From: DASWIG01 sp965371445
Lineage (GTDB): Bacteria; Acidobacteriota; Thermoanaerobaculia; Multivoradales; J023
Assembly: GCA_965371445.1 (NCBI GenBank)
Contig: CBDUYN010000008.1
Location: 1 to 64,000 of the forward strand
Length of the DNA: 64,000 nt
Reading direction: 5' to 3'
The notes beneath the pieces were generated by a model. The model was given only the letters and a program-made list of their open reading frames with translations. It was not told the origin of the DNA and ran no database searches. Numbering within the stretch: the first letter of the stretch is position 1; each line of letters opens with the position of its first letter. Of the stretch, positions 1-8,449 are shown piece by piece. The position numbers and the translations under genes were made by a program.

Positions 1-61
1 TTTGGACCAAGGGGTTGACACAGGGTGTCTTCAGCCCGGGGCGCGCAGCCGTCTTGCTCGT

Positions 62-91
62 CCATAGCACAGGCCTTGAGGCCCGGTGCGG
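62..91 (-). repeat. dispersed palindromic repeat, copy 1
   Basis: Reverse-complement copy of a short palindrome-based element whose core is GGGCCTCAAGGCC followed by TGTGCTATGG. Related copies lie at 136-185 and 2574-2610. Nothing coding was seen around it in 1-311. Confidence 0.6.
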
Positions 92-135
92 GGACGGCGC
101 GAGGCACGACGGTTTGAGGCTCGGCTCACCTTAGC

Positions 136-185
136 TACGGGCCTCAAGGCCCGTGCTATAGGCTAGAAAGACGGCTGAAGCCGTC
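136..185 (+). repeat. dispersed palindromic repeat, copy 2, with adjoining hairpin
   Basis: Contains the palindrome ACGGGCCTCAAGGCCCGT followed by GCTATAG, then a second hairpin GACGGCTGAAGCCGTC at 170-185 (7-bp stem, 2-base loop). The same order, palindrome then GCTATAG then AAAGACG, recurs at 2574-2610. This makes it a dispersed REP-like intergenic element rather than a chance hairpin. Confidence 0.65.
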
Positions 186-311
186 TCCCGGAAGGAACCG
201 TGAAGTACCCTCCAAGGGCGCCGGGGGTCTCGGCTGGGACGGTTTCACCCAGGTTTTTCAAGGCTCGGAGCGATTTCAGGGTGCCTCTCCAAACTTTTTT
301 GGAAAACGATC

Positions 312-771
312 GGTCAAGTGAAGGTGCCCCTTCTGGGGATCTGGGGGACCGTCCGGTCAAGTGAGGTCGCCTCTCCTGGGGATTCACTTTACCGCCCGGT
401 CAAGTGAGGTCGCCCCTTCTGGGGGTTGGCTTTACCGTCCAGTCAAGTGAGGTCGCCCCTTCTGGGGATCTGGGGGACCGTCCGGTCAAGTGAGGTCGGC
501 CCTTCTGGGATTTTGGGAAACCGACCGGTCAAGTGAGGTCGCACCTCCAAGAAGTCTTGGAAGGGGCGGTCTCGGTTGAGGTCGCACCTCCGAAAAGTCC
601 TGGGAGGGGCGGCCTCGGTTGCGGTCGCACCTCCGGAAAGTCTTGGGAGACGCAGCTTCAGTTGCGGTCGCACCTCCGGAAAGTCCTGGGAGAGGCGGTC
701 TCGGTTGAGGTCGGGCCTCCGGAAAGTCTTGGAGGGACGGTCTCGGTTGAGGTCGTGCCTCTGAGGGCTAC
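312..771. repeat. 43-bp tandem repeat array, about 11 units
   Basis: Successive units begin at 312, 355, 398, 441, 484, 527, 573, 616, 659, 702 and 744. Most are exactly 43 bp; one is 46, one is 42 and the last is partial. Each starts with G-GT-A/T-GAGGTCG-like sequence. The first five share one 3' half (CCCTTCTGGGG type) and the later ones another (CACCTCCGGAAAGTC type), so the array has two diverged blocks. There are no unique spacers, so it is not a CRISPR. Open frames across it on both strands follow from the repeat and its GC content, and show no protein family signal. The following 772-1019 also shows nothing recognisable. Confidence 0.85.
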
Positions 772-1019
772 AGACTCGGGCTGGACGGCAGCCAGCCTTT
801 GTCTGACCTGGGTATGACCGCGTTCGTTCAAGCTGAGGTGGTCGGTGTCGAAGAGCCAGCGAATCATGCCGTGTCTTCCACGGCCCGAGCCCGCTCGATT
901 TCTTCCATGACCTCTTCGAAGTCCGTGTCTGGACCGACGAGACGATCGTCGCGGGTGACCCGTGGTCCGACGAGATCCGGCGAGACGCCGGCGCTCCCAG
1001 CCACGAACGCCTCGGGGTT

Positions 1020-1505
1020 TCAACCCAGGGCAAGAAGATGCGCCGGACACGTCCGGCAGTCGGACGAGCCAAAGCCGCGGACGGCAACCCGCCAGTCCTT
1101 CGCCAAATCGGCGGCGACGAGCTCGTGCTCCGTCGCCTCGAAGCTCACCAGCACCCGGATGACCGGGACGCGTGACGTCAACGCGTCGACGTGCCAGCGC
1201 GGACGCCGCGGCACGAGGCCCAGGTGCCGGGCCACCCGGGCGCGGATCCCGCCCGGGCCACGGGCGCTCCCGTAGTAGCGCACGAGCCCCGGACCCAGAC
1301 GTACCTTGCCCAGGCGTCCGGCGCGGACGGCGATTTCGGCGTCGAGGCGGAGCTCGAGCACGTAGCTCCCGGCCTCGGCAGGCAGCTCCCGGCGGTCAAT
1401 CGGGGGGTCGAAGACGTCCCTCAGTCCTCGGGTGGGTGCACAGCGATACCTGGCCTGCTCAGCGACCCGCCTTCGGAGGTTTTTGGGTACGTAAGCCGAG
1501 CTCAT
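1020..1505 (-). CDS. DUF123 (Uri superfamily, GIY-YIG-like) nuclease fused to an HNH-type N-terminus
   Basis: 161 residues. Residues 1-22 (SSAYVPKNLRRRVAEQARYRC) look like the opening of a small HNH endonuclease, in which a second Cys and an HNH core should follow. Instead the sequence changes to a DUF123 domain from about residue 46 (GSYVLELRL, then LVRYYGSARGPGGIRARVARHL and WHVDALT). DUF123 proteins are related to GIY-YIG nucleases. The gene overlaps the RHH-like gene upstream by 4 bases (ATGA), the arrangement usual for RHH/HNH pairs. I infer that a deletion replaced the HNH body with a DUF123 gene in frame. Whether the hybrid is functional is unknown. Confidence 0.65.
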   Translation of the reverse strand: MSSAYVPKNLRRRVAEQARYRCAPTRGLRDVFDPPIDRRELPAEAGSYVLELRLDAEIAVRAGRLGKVRLGPGLVRYYGSARGPGGIRARVARHLGLVPRRPRWHVDALTSRVPVIRVLVSFEATEHELVAADLAKDWRVAVRGFGSSDCRTCPAHLLALG

Positions 1506-1915
1506 CTCCTGACGACGAGCCCGGTGACGTCATGGCCGCGTTCTTGAAGCAGTCTGGCAGCATGAGCCCGCACCAGCATGATCCGCTCGTACTCTTGGAC
1601 CAGTTTTGACGCGGTCTCTTGTTCGGCTTCGGTAAGGCCCTTGTCCTGGCGCTTGAAGTGAAGCGCCTCCAACTCATCGCTGGCCTCGGGAGAGAAGGCG
1701 TGTCGAGCGCTAAGCCAGAGAGCGTCGTCGTCGAGTGTCTCGAGCTCGGCGACTGCCTGGGTCAGGCTCTCGGGTAGCCTCTCCGGTTCCGGTGCTGCTG
1801 TCGTCACGGCATCGAGAAGCTCCGCCTCCACGCTACGATGGGTCTGCTCGGCTCGCTGCTTGTACTGCTCGTACACCGGGGTGGGGAGCCGAAGTGTAAT
1901 AGCGTGGGCCGTCAT
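1502..1915 (-). CDS. ribbon-helix-helix-like protein (antitoxin-type partner)
   Basis: 137 residues. The N-terminus (HAITLRLPTPVYEQYKQRAEQ) has the beta strand and first helix of a CopG/Arc-type ribbon-helix-helix fold. The rest is helical and charged. Proteins of this kind are often encoded just before small HNH endonucleases, and here the gene overlaps the HNH-derived ORF by ATGA. Upstream on the minus strand is an AGGAGG ribosome binding site and, near 1940-1950, an extended -10 of the TGCTATCCT type. Likely a DNA-binding autoregulator; function inferred from fold only. Confidence 0.6.
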   Translation of the reverse strand: MTAHAITLRLPTPVYEQYKQRAEQTHRSVEAELLDAVTTAAPEPERLPESLTQAVAELETLDDDALWLSARHAFSPEASDELEALHFKRQDKGLTEAEQETASKLVQEYERIMLVRAHAARLLQERGHDVTGLVVRR

Positions 1916-1984
1916 CTCTGCCTCCTAGACGAGCAGGATAGCATACGTGGCTTACTGTGTTCTACCTCATGTCCTGGAGCCCTC

Positions 1985-2287
1985 ATGACACAGCCCGAGG
2001 TTCGCCAAGCCCGCCGAACAGGAGATCCGCCCGTCATCAAGCCGGCGAAGCCCAAGAAGGCCTCGTCGACGAAGCCCAAGGACGGACCGCCCCGGATCCG
2101 CTGTCCTCTGTGCGGCTGGCAACCGAGGCGTTGGGACCGCTGGAGCTGTACCTGCGGCTACGCCTGGAACACCTTCGACACCCGCGGCCTCTGCCCCGTC
2201 TGCGCCAAGCAGTGGACCCAAACGCAGTGCCTCGCCTGTCACCAGTGGTCGGAGCACGAGAGGTGGTACGCCGAGGACGACGCATGA
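1985..2287 (+). CDS. small double zinc-ribbon protein
   Basis: About 100 residues from the ATG at 1985; the open frame extends further upstream but without family-like sequence. Four Cys pairs are visible: CPLC, CTCG, CPVC and CLAC, set in a Trp-rich context (GWQPRRWDRWSCTCGYAWNT). This pattern suggests two zinc-binding knuckle pairs. The N-terminus is Lys/Pro-rich. Such proteins are usually left as hypothetical zinc ribbons; a nucleic-acid or protein-binding role is plausible but not shown. Confidence 0.6.
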   Translation: MTQPEVRQARRTGDPPVIKPAKPKKASSTKPKDGPPRIRCPLCGWQPRRWDRWSCTCGYAWNTFDTRGLCPVCAKQWTQTQCLACHQWSEHERWYAEDDA

Positions 2288-2311
2288 GGCGTCCTTGCCC
2301 GAGCGTACGTA

Positions 2312-2320
2312 TGCTAGATT
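2312..2320 (+). promoter_or_regulatory. extended -10 (TGCTAGATT) 7 bases before a start codon
   Basis: TGC-TAGATT ends at 2320 and the ATG is at 2328 with no Shine-Dalgarno between. Transcription from this box would start at or next to the start codon. Other boxes of this kind are at 23200, 37602 (minus strand), 45796 and 49413. Confidence 0.4.
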
Positions 2321-2327
2321 CCCGCCC

Positions 2328-2463
2328 ATGTGGGCCAGGAAACGCCAGCGGACAGCCGTCCTGAGCTGGCTTATGGTGTGTGGGCTCGCCACCGGCGCGG
2401 CCTTCGGCGAGGAGATCCGGTTCCGGGAAGTCAGCGCCGACTGGGGCCTCGACGTACGCCAGC
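2328..2463 (+). pseudogene. 5' fragment of a secreted CRTAC1/ASPIC-UnbV-like protein
   Basis: The start encodes a signal peptide (RTAVLSWLMVCGLATGAAFG) followed by EIRFREVSADWGLDVR, which resembles the first strand of CRTAC1-type FG-GAP/VCBS propeller proteins. The match stops after about 45 residues, where the frame runs into low-complexity Arg/Gly sequence made by the 14-bp tandem repeat at 2504-2559. The rest of the gene is missing. The reading frame stays open to 2897 but shows nothing protein-like. Confidence 0.55.
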
Positions 2464-2503
2464 CCCGGGCGAGGGCGCGACCTACGGCGGTCGGTCGAGG
2501 CAT

Positions 2504-2559
2504 GGCGGTCGGGGCACGGCGGTCGGGGCACGGCGGTCGGGGCACGGCGGTCGGGGCAC
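2504..2559. repeat. 14-bp tandem repeat, 4 perfect units
   Basis: Four consecutive copies of GGCGGTCGGGGCAC, with degenerate copies just before. The array follows the truncated CRTAC1-like fragment and precedes a dispersed palindrome at 2574. Confidence 0.85.
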
Positions 2560-2573
2560 GGCCGACCTCCGCA

Positions 2574-2610
2574 ACGGGCCTGAAGGCCCGTGCTATAGAT
2601 GAAAAGACGC
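2574..2610 (+). repeat. dispersed palindromic repeat, copy 3
   Basis: ACGGGCCTGAAGGCCCGT followed by GCTATAG and AAAAGACG, the same order as in the copy at 136-185. The space up to the DinB gene at 2708 shows no coding signal. Confidence 0.65.
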
Positions 2611-2707
2611 CGATCGCGGCCCGGGCTAGAGTCGGCCAAAGCCGGCCAAAGCCGCCTTCCGGAGGGGACCGTCGAGCAAGGCAGCAACGGGTTTGTTCCT
2701 TGGAAGG

Positions 2708-3292
2708 TCAATCGGGAAACCCGGCCGACGCCACCACTCGCTCCGCCTGTCGCAGATGGCGTTCTTCGTGCAGCACCTGGATCCTGAAGGCTTCGGCGAG
2801 GGTGATCCGGAGGAAGCGCGCCGCCGGACTTGCGAAGACGATTCGGCCCAGGGAGAGGCCGTCGGCGTCGGCAAGGAGCTGGCCCCATCGCTTGTGAACA
2901 GCCAGGAAGCCTTCCCGCAGTTGCGCCAGCTCGAGCGCCGATCCCGGAGCCGGCTGGAAGACTCCGGGGGCCTTGGCCTTGTGTCGCTTCTGCGGCTCCA
3001 GGATGTAGAGGATGAGGCGTCCGGCTATCGTCCAACCACGGTAGGGAGCGCTGCCGGTGAGACCGCGTCGCCGGCCGTGAGCTATGGCGTCGGCCATCCG
3101 GGGCTGGTATCCGTCGCCGGTGACGTTCAGGTGGTCGATGCACTCGCTGACCGACCAGCGGCCCGCCGCCGGCTGCCAGACCGCCTGCTCGTCGGTGAGC
3201 TCGGCGACGAGCGCCTCGAAGCGCTCGCGGTTCTCGTCGAAACGCCGTGCCCAGAGGCGCAGCTGCTGGCAGGAAAGCCCGTCGTCTGCCAT
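2708..3292 (-). CDS. DinB-like / YfiT-like metalloenzyme family protein
   Basis: 194 residues from the ATG at 3292, chosen because AGGAGG lies 6 bases upstream; a longer frame to 3376 lacks one. The protein has the DinB four-helix pattern: a His in SECIDHLN near residue 60 and the HEERHLRQ pair near the C-terminus, which would form the three-His metal site. DinB-superfamily proteins include thiol transferases and many damage-induced proteins of unknown substrate. It stands alone between broken genes. Confidence 0.75.
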   Translation of the reverse strand: MADDGLSCQQLRLWARRFDENRERFEALVAELTDEQAVWQPAAGRWSVSECIDHLNVTGDGYQPRMADAIAHGRRRGLTGSAPYRGWTIAGRLILYILEPQKRHKAKAPGVFQPAPGSALELAQLREGFLAVHKRWGQLLADADGLSLGRIVFASPAARFLRITLAEAFRIQVLHEERHLRQAERVVASAGFPD

Positions 3293-3420
3293 GTCGTCCT
3301 CCTGTTGACCTCGCCAAGGGTACTCTCCTGGCCTTCGATGGGCAACTCTCCATGTTCTTCGTCTGCTGCCGCGCATCGTGCGTCGGTGTGAAGTCTAGCT
3401 AGCCCTCGATGACGGAGATT

Positions 3421-3925
3421 CGTCCCCCGCTACTGGCTTGCGGTCGGCCTCGCTGACAAACTCGACACGACCCGGGGAGCGTGGGCCGAGAAGCTCGTCG
3501 AGGCCCTTCGTGCCCACGGCGGGCGGATGACCATGGCCGACCTGCGCTCCTACCGTCCGGTGTGGCGCGAGCCGTCGCGCGGTGGCTTCGGTCCCTACGA
3601 GATCGTCGGCCTGGGCCTGCCGGAACGTCGTGAACCTACTGGTCTACGGCCTCGATCCGCAGGCCTCGCTCCTAAAGCCACGCTTTCTCGGTCCTTACTT
3701 CGAGCGCTTCGACCACGCCTTCCGGCCCTTCGACAAGGAGCGTGCCTCAAGGGAGCGCTTTCCGAGGAGGTGATCGCCGCTCTCGCCGCCCAGGGGCGAG
3801 AGATCGTCGAGATCGAGCCCGAGAATCGTCAATTCATCGGCTACTGGGCGGGTTTGAAGATCGATCCGCAGACCGGCCGCGTGCAGGCGAGCGCGACGGG
3901 CGACGGCTACGCCGCGGCGCGCTGA
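3421..3925 (+). pseudogene. gamma-glutamyltransferase remnant
   Basis: Pieces of a gamma-glutamyltransferase/acylase lie in different frames. The first part reads WAEKLVEALRAHGG, then MTMADLRSYRPVWREP, typical of the large subunit. After about 3610 the match changes frame to VVNLLVYGLDPQ..LLKPRFLGPYF, and later returns to a C-terminal piece with VIAALAAQGREI and IDPQTGRVQASATGDGYAAA. The central part with the autoprocessing Thr is absent. This is a gene with a large internal deletion plus frameshifts. Confidence 0.65.
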
Positions 3926-4379
3926 GGCATGGGACGGCGGAGCTCCAGGCACGGCCGGCCCCGGCTCAGGTCCTCGGAAAGGAGACAACGCAAAGGGAGC
4001 GAGTCGTCCTGGAACGGGTTCGAGCCGGACAATTTGCGGGACGAACCGCAGGAATCATGATGCGGTTGCACGGGCACTTTGCCGGAGCTCGCTCGAGCGA
4101 CATCAGCGTCCTCAGGGCATCGGACCGGAGCCAGTAGCTTGCTTTCTGGCTCGGCGTACTTGTTCTCGTCAAGTGGTGTCGCCTTTATCCAGCTGGTCCC
4201 AACGCGCCAACCCCCGGCCGCGCTGTGAACACCAGGTCCCAGCGGCGAAGCCCACCGACGGGCGCGACGGCGTCGGGGCCGACGAACGGCCGCGAGGAAC
4301 CCAGCCCGCGCCGCGGGCCACAGAAGTGACGGCGACGCCTCAGGACATCCGGATCCACAGCGAAACGGAGGCCGGATCT
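3926..4379. other. intergenic stretch with no recognisable gene
   Basis: About 450 bases without a convincing coding frame on either strand. Short frames here are Arg-rich translations of GC-rich DNA. It separates the gamma-glutamyltransferase remnant from the 3' end of the Uma2 gene. Confidence 0.5.
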
Positions 4380-4856
4380 TCAGTGAAAAGGACGGAAGAC
4401 TTCCTCAAGCTGGACGGTGATCCCAGTCCCCGGGTCGCTCACCTCGCCTGCCGTATAGGTCAGGGGTCTCTGGCCGGGCAGGAAGACTGTGATGTTCTGA
4501 AGCGACGGCTGGACCAGCCAGCACGCCTCGACACCCGCCTCCAGGTAGGCCTCGGCCTTCTGGACGAGGTCGTCGAGCGGTTGGGTGGGCGAGAGGATCT
4601 CGACGGCCAGAAGAGGTGGCTCCGTTCCCTTGATCTCGTCGTGGAGCGCGCTCACGTCTTGCAGCCGGCGGTAGACGCTGATGTCCGGGACGAACGGCTG
4701 CCCGTCGAGCTCGAGGGAGAACTCCGGCAGGATCGAGAGCTTGTCGTCGTAGCGCATGAAGGCTACGGTCATGCAGGACTGGACAAGAGCATGGTTCCTG
4801 CTCGGCATCGGTTTGCCTCTCTCCATCTCGTATTCCGAAAGGGCCACTGCTTCCAT
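4380..4856 (-). CDS. Uma2 family (DUF820) putative endonuclease
   Basis: 158 residues. The PD-(D/E)XK-like core is seen as FVPDISVYRR followed by PPLLAVEILSPTQPLDDL and a Lys in VQKAEAYLEAGV, with the usual CWLVQPSLQNITVF strand. The N-terminus is shorter than in typical Uma2 proteins (about 190 residues). Start ATG 4856 has GGAGG 10 bases upstream, and an extended -10 (TGCTAGGAT) lies farther upstream on the minus strand. Uma2 proteins are numerous in some phyla and their biological role is unclear. A second, broken copy is at 49275. Confidence 0.75.
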   Translation of the reverse strand: MEAVALSEYEMERGKPMPSRNHALVQSCMTVAFMRYDDKLSILPEFSLELDGQPFVPDISVYRRLQDVSALHDEIKGTEPPLLAVEILSPTQPLDDLVQKAEAYLEAGVEACWLVQPSLQNITVFLPGQRPLTYTAGEVSDPGTGITVQLEEVFRPFH

Positions 4857-4995
4857 GGGCACGTCCTCCAGGTTGGTTGGGGCCCGTGTCGCGTCGCGAC
4901 GTCCCAGCCACTCCATCCTAGCAGGTTCTGGCCTTGGCTGGCATCCTCGCACCGACGCTCCGCCTCGGCGCACCGTCCCGGCGGCCCGGGGAGAT

Positions 4996-7185
4996 CTAGC
5001 CCAGCGGGCCGTCCGACTTCGAGACCTCGGGCCCGTGCTCGAGACCTAGCTGCCAGGCGAAGAAGATCAGCTGGTCGGTCGTGTCGCGGACTCGCAGCTC
5101 CATGGGTTTTCCGGCACCGTGCCCGGCCTCGCGTTCCACCCAGAGGAGGACCGGCTCGGCCGCCGGATCGCTTTTCGTCGCCGCCTGGAGCCGGGCCGTC
5201 ATCTTGCGGGCGTGGAGCGGATGGACCCGCGCGTCGTTCTCGCCCGCGGTCAGGAGGATCGCCGGGTACTTGGTGCCGGGCTTCACGTTCTGGTAGGGCG
5301 AGTACTCGCGCAGGAACTGGAAGTCCGCGGCGTCTTCCGCCGTGCCGTACTCAGGGACCCAGAAGCGTGCCATCAGGAAGTGCTGGTAACGCAGCATGTC
5401 GAGGAGCGGAACGCCGACGAGGACCGCCGAGAAAAGGTCCGGCCGCTGGACGACGGCGGCGCCGGTCAGGAGCCCGCCGTTCGAGCCGCCGTAGATGCCG
5501 AGCTTCTCTCGGCGGGTGTAGCCCTTTTCGATGAGCCACTCGCCGGCGGCGATGAAGTCGTCGAAGACGTTCTGCTTGTACTCCCGCATGCCCGCCCGAT
5601 GCCAGGCCTCGCCATACTCGCCGCCGCCGCGCAGGTTGGCCACCGCCAGGACACCTCCGGCCTCGACCCAGGCCACCGTGCGCGACGAGAAGAAGGGCGT
5701 CCGCGAGATGTTGAAGCCGCCGTAGCCCGTCAGGAGGGTCGGACGAACGCCCTTGGTCCCTTTCTTCGAAACCACGAACATGGGGATCCGAGTACCGTCC
5801 TTGGAGGAGTAGAAGACCTGCTCCACCTCAAAAAGCGTCGGGTCGACCGGCACGTCGGGGCGCGCCCAGAGGGCGCGGCTGCCGTCGGCGAGGTCGCAGC
5901 GGTAGATGCTCGAAGGATCGTTGAAGCTCGAGAAGGAGAGGAAGGCCTCAGTCGCGCCCTCCTCGGTACGCAGCCTCGCCGACCCGAGGCCCGGCAGCTC
6001 GACCTCGCCCTGGGACGTCCCGTCGAGGCCGAAGACCTCGATCCGGGTCGAGGCGTCCTGCAAGTAGTTGACGACGAGCCGCTCGCGGGCCTGCGAGACG
6101 CCCCGGATCGGGAAGTCGCGCTCGGCGACGATCTCGCGCCATTTCTCGCGCTCGGGGTGATGGAGGTCGACGGCCACCACCCGGCCGTTGGGAGCGTCGA
6201 GGGTGGTGTGCAAAAAGAGCGTGTCGCCGACCAGGAGCGGCCGGCTGGAGGCTTTTTCGCCGAGGACGACGTCGATTCTCTTGAGCTCGCCGCTCCGCAG
6301 CCACTCCTCGGCGTCGTAGACCCAGACGTCGTTCGAGTCGGTGCCGGTGGCGTAGCTGATCACCAGCCATCGGGCCTCGGAGTTCGTATAGTGGTTGGGT
6401 CCCCAGGTGGTGGCGAGTGGTCCTTCCTTGTACTGCTCGAAGATCAGCGGATCCTGGCGCGGATGGCGTCCGACCTTGTGGAACCGGATCTGTCCCGAGT
6501 AGGGGTTGGCCACGTCGCCGAGCCGGCGGTAGAAGAAACCCGAGGAGTCGGGGAGCCAGGCGACGTTGCCGACCTTGCCGGGGATCTCGTCGGCGAGCCA
6601 CTCGCCGTCCGAGGTCCGTGCGAGGTAGAGGGTGGCGTTCTCGTCGCCGCTCTTGTAGAGACCGAAAGCGACGATCTCCCCGTCGGGGCTGGGGGTGAAC
6701 CACTGCATGGTGGTGAGGCCGCTTTCGTCCAGCGTGTTGGGATCCAAGAGAGCGCGTGGCTCGCCGTCGTGCCCTTGGCGGACGTAGAGCACCGGCTGGG
6801 CCTCCTCGCCGTGGCGTTCGGTGTTGAAGTAGAGCTTGCCGCGGACGGTAGGCGCGCCGATCGTGTCGACCCGGTAAAGCTCGGCGAGCCGCCGGTTGAA
6901 GGGCTCGCGGCCCGGCAGGTTGTCGAGGACGGAGCGGGTGTAGGCGTTCTGGGCGTCGGTCCAAGCCGCGACCTCGGCGGCGAGCTCCGGGGAGGGCTCT
7001 TTGAGCTCGGGCGCGGCGTTGCCTTCGAGCCAGCGATAGGGGTCGACGAGCTCGGCGCCGTGGACCACCTCGGTGACGGGCCGTGCCTCGGTCGGCGGGG
7101 CACCGGCTGCAACGAGCGTTGGGAAAAGCGCGGCCAGGACGAGGGCCGCGCGGAGGACGAGAGACACACGAAAGCGTCGGCGCAT
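4996..7185 (-). CDS. prolyl oligopeptidase family serine peptidase (S9A), secreted
   Basis: 729 residues from the ATG at 7185 (GAGG upstream; a start at 7215 would add ten non-signal residues). A signal peptide is visible (RVSLVLRAALVLAALFPTLVAAG). The middle is the seven-bladed propeller gate, starting with DPYRWLEG. The catalytic C-terminus carries Ser in YGGSNGGLL (near residue 567), Asp in GENDARVHP (near 651) and His in REAGHGAG (near 688). All three catalytic residues are present, so it should be active on Pro-containing peptides, probably in the periplasm. A fragment of a paralogue lies at about 29009. Confidence 0.9.
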   Translation of the reverse strand: MRRRFRVSLVLRAALVLAALFPTLVAAGAPPTEARPVTEVVHGAELVDPYRWLEGNAAPELKEPSPELAAEVAAWTDAQNAYTRSVLDNLPGREPFNRRLAELYRVDTIGAPTVRGKLYFNTERHGEEAQPVLYVRQGHDGEPRALLDPNTLDESGLTTMQWFTPSPDGEIVAFGLYKSGDENATLYLARTSDGEWLADEIPGKVGNVAWLPDSSGFFYRRLGDVANPYSGQIRFHKVGRHPRQDPLIFEQYKEGPLATTWGPNHYTNSEARWLVISYATGTDSNDVWVYDAEEWLRSGELKRIDVVLGEKASSRPLLVGDTLFLHTTLDAPNGRVVAVDLHHPEREKWREIVAERDFPIRGVSQARERLVVNYLQDASTRIEVFGLDGTSQGEVELPGLGSARLRTEEGATEAFLSFSSFNDPSSIYRCDLADGSRALWARPDVPVDPTLFEVEQVFYSSKDGTRIPMFVVSKKGTKGVRPTLLTGYGGFNISRTPFFSSRTVAWVEAGGVLAVANLRGGGEYGEAWHRAGMREYKQNVFDDFIAAGEWLIEKGYTRREKLGIYGGSNGGLLTGAAVVQRPDLFSAVLVGVPLLDMLRYQHFLMARFWVPEYGTAEDAADFQFLREYSPYQNVKPGTKYPAILLTAGENDARVHPLHARKMTARLQAATKSDPAAEPVLLWVEREAGHGAGKPMELRVRDTTDQLIFFAWQLGLEHGPEVSKSDGPLG

Positions 7186-7321
7186 GGGGAGGACCTCTTC
7201 GATAGATGTCGGCAACTAGGACACGTCTCGGCGCCCGCGTCTCGGGGCCTCGTCTCCCTTGGCAGGACCGAGGCGCCGCCGGAGCGCGGGGAAAGACATC
7301 TTACCCCGCGGGGTCTTCGGC

Positions 7322-7959
7322 TCAAGGCACGACCGACGACCAGGCGCTCGTCGAGCCCGACTCGAAGCCGTCGGCGAAGACGGTCGTCGGGTCGGTGATG
7401 CGGACGAGGAGGTTGTCCTTGACCATGTAGAGCTCGCCGTTCTCGTCCTCGCCGAAGCCGGTGTAACCGAAGCCGAGGTCGGCAACCGCGTAGGACGTCC
7501 ACGAGGGCTCGGCCGCCCAGAGCGTGCCGCCGCACCAGTCGGTGCCGAGGCCGGGTCGGCGACGTCAGGATCGTCGGCGGAGACCGAGTAGTGGGCGACG
7601 ACGGTGTCGCCCGACAGGTTCGTGTAGTTGACGTAGAAGAAGCCGTTCGTCGCGTAGTCGGGATGGAAGGCGAGGCCGAGCAGACCTTGCTCGCCGCCGC
7701 CGGAGACCAGGGAGCCGACGTCGAGAAAAGGCGCGACGAGCACCTGGGCGCCGTCCCAGATGCGGATCTCGCCGCTCTGCTGGACGACGAAGAGGCGTCC
7801 CGAGCCGTCGCCGGCGTTGGTGAGGCCGATGGCCGAGCTCAAGGTGTTGGCGACCTGGACGACCTCGACGGACGGGGCCTGGGCGGCGATCGTGCCGCTC
7901 GTGGCGACGAGCGCGGCACAGGCGAGGGGAAGGGGCAGAAGACGAGACGCTCGGACCAT
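7322..7959 (-). pseudogene. PQQ-type glucose/sorbosone dehydrogenase with internal deletion and frameshift
   Basis: The 5' part starts at ATG 7959 with a signal peptide, then DGSGRLFVVQQSGEIRIWDG and EQGLLGLAFHPDY, the opening of soluble PQQ-dependent sugar dehydrogenases. Near 7560 the match jumps to another frame reading CGGTLWAAEPSW, then YTGFGEDENGELYMV, ending DGFESGSTSAWSSVVP and a stop at 7324-7322. The central propeller (roughly half of a 400-residue enzyme) is missing. The C-terminal tail matches that of the intact secreted protein ending at 16617, so it marks the original end of the gene. Confidence 0.7.
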
Positions 7960-8139
7960 GGTGACAAGCTCCTCATGCCGCGATCTGTGGGGGACGTGGA
8001 CGTTCGATGGGCGCGACGGCGATTCGTCCTTCGATTCTCTCACGCCCAGGACCCTAAGCTCAGGACGGGACCGGTGCTGTCAACGGCTGCACATCCGCGT
8101 TGTGAGCTTCGTCACTTCGACAACGGTACCAGAGCCATG

Positions 8140-8148
8140 TGGTAGAGT
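8140..8148 (+). promoter_or_regulatory. extended -10 for the VapC-type operon
   Basis: TGG-TAGAGT, 37 bases before the antitoxin start. The same TGG-TAGAxT form precedes the antitoxin-like gene at 31846. Confidence 0.4.
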
Positions 8149-8185
8149 GCTGTCAGGCAGCGAGAACGAGAAGTCGGAGGCAACC

Positions 8186-8449
8186 ATGGTCAGAGCAGTC
8201 ATTCGCAACGGGGCGATCGAGCCGTTGACCCTCCTGCCGGAGGACTGGGCAGACGGCCGTGAGCTTGTCATCGCCGAGGTCGAACAGCTTGCGGAATCGG
8301 ACTCGCAGGTCGGAGCCTGGGCGCAAGACGTGGAAGCAGCGATGGCCAAGATCCCCCCCGAGGACCACGACCGGTTCGAAGCCGCGCTCGATGAGCACGA
8401 GAAGGAGGCGAAAGAGTATATGCGGCGCCAGTGGGAGACTCAGCCCTGA
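8186..8449 (+). CDS. antitoxin of a VapBC-like pair (DUF104/AF2212-like)
   Basis: 87 residues. The N-terminal MVRAVIRNGAIEPLTLLPEDW is the short beta-barrel-like start of AF2212/DUF104 antitoxins, followed by an acidic helical tail expected to wrap the toxin. GGAGG lies 5 bases before the ATG. The toxin gene starts within the stop codon (TGATG), so the pair is translationally coupled. Confidence 0.7.
   Translation: MVRAVIRNGAIEPLTLLPEDWADGRELVIAEVEQLAESDSQVGAWAQDVEAAMAKIPPEDHDRFEAALDEHEKEAKEYMRRQWETQP

Noticed and set aside
312..771. Possible CRISPR array from the regular 43-bp periodicity
   Set aside because: Units follow each other without unique spacers, and no cas genes are near. It is a plain tandem repeat.
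443..1087. 214-codon minus-strand open frame with repeated RPDLNRDR-like peptides
   Set aside because: The peptide repeats are just the 43-bp DNA repeat read through; there is no family signal, start context or composition typical of a gene.
5119..7398. 759-codon plus-strand open frame opposite the prolyl oligopeptidase
   Set aside because: The minus strand encodes a full S9A peptidase with all catalytic residues; the plus frame is its shadow.
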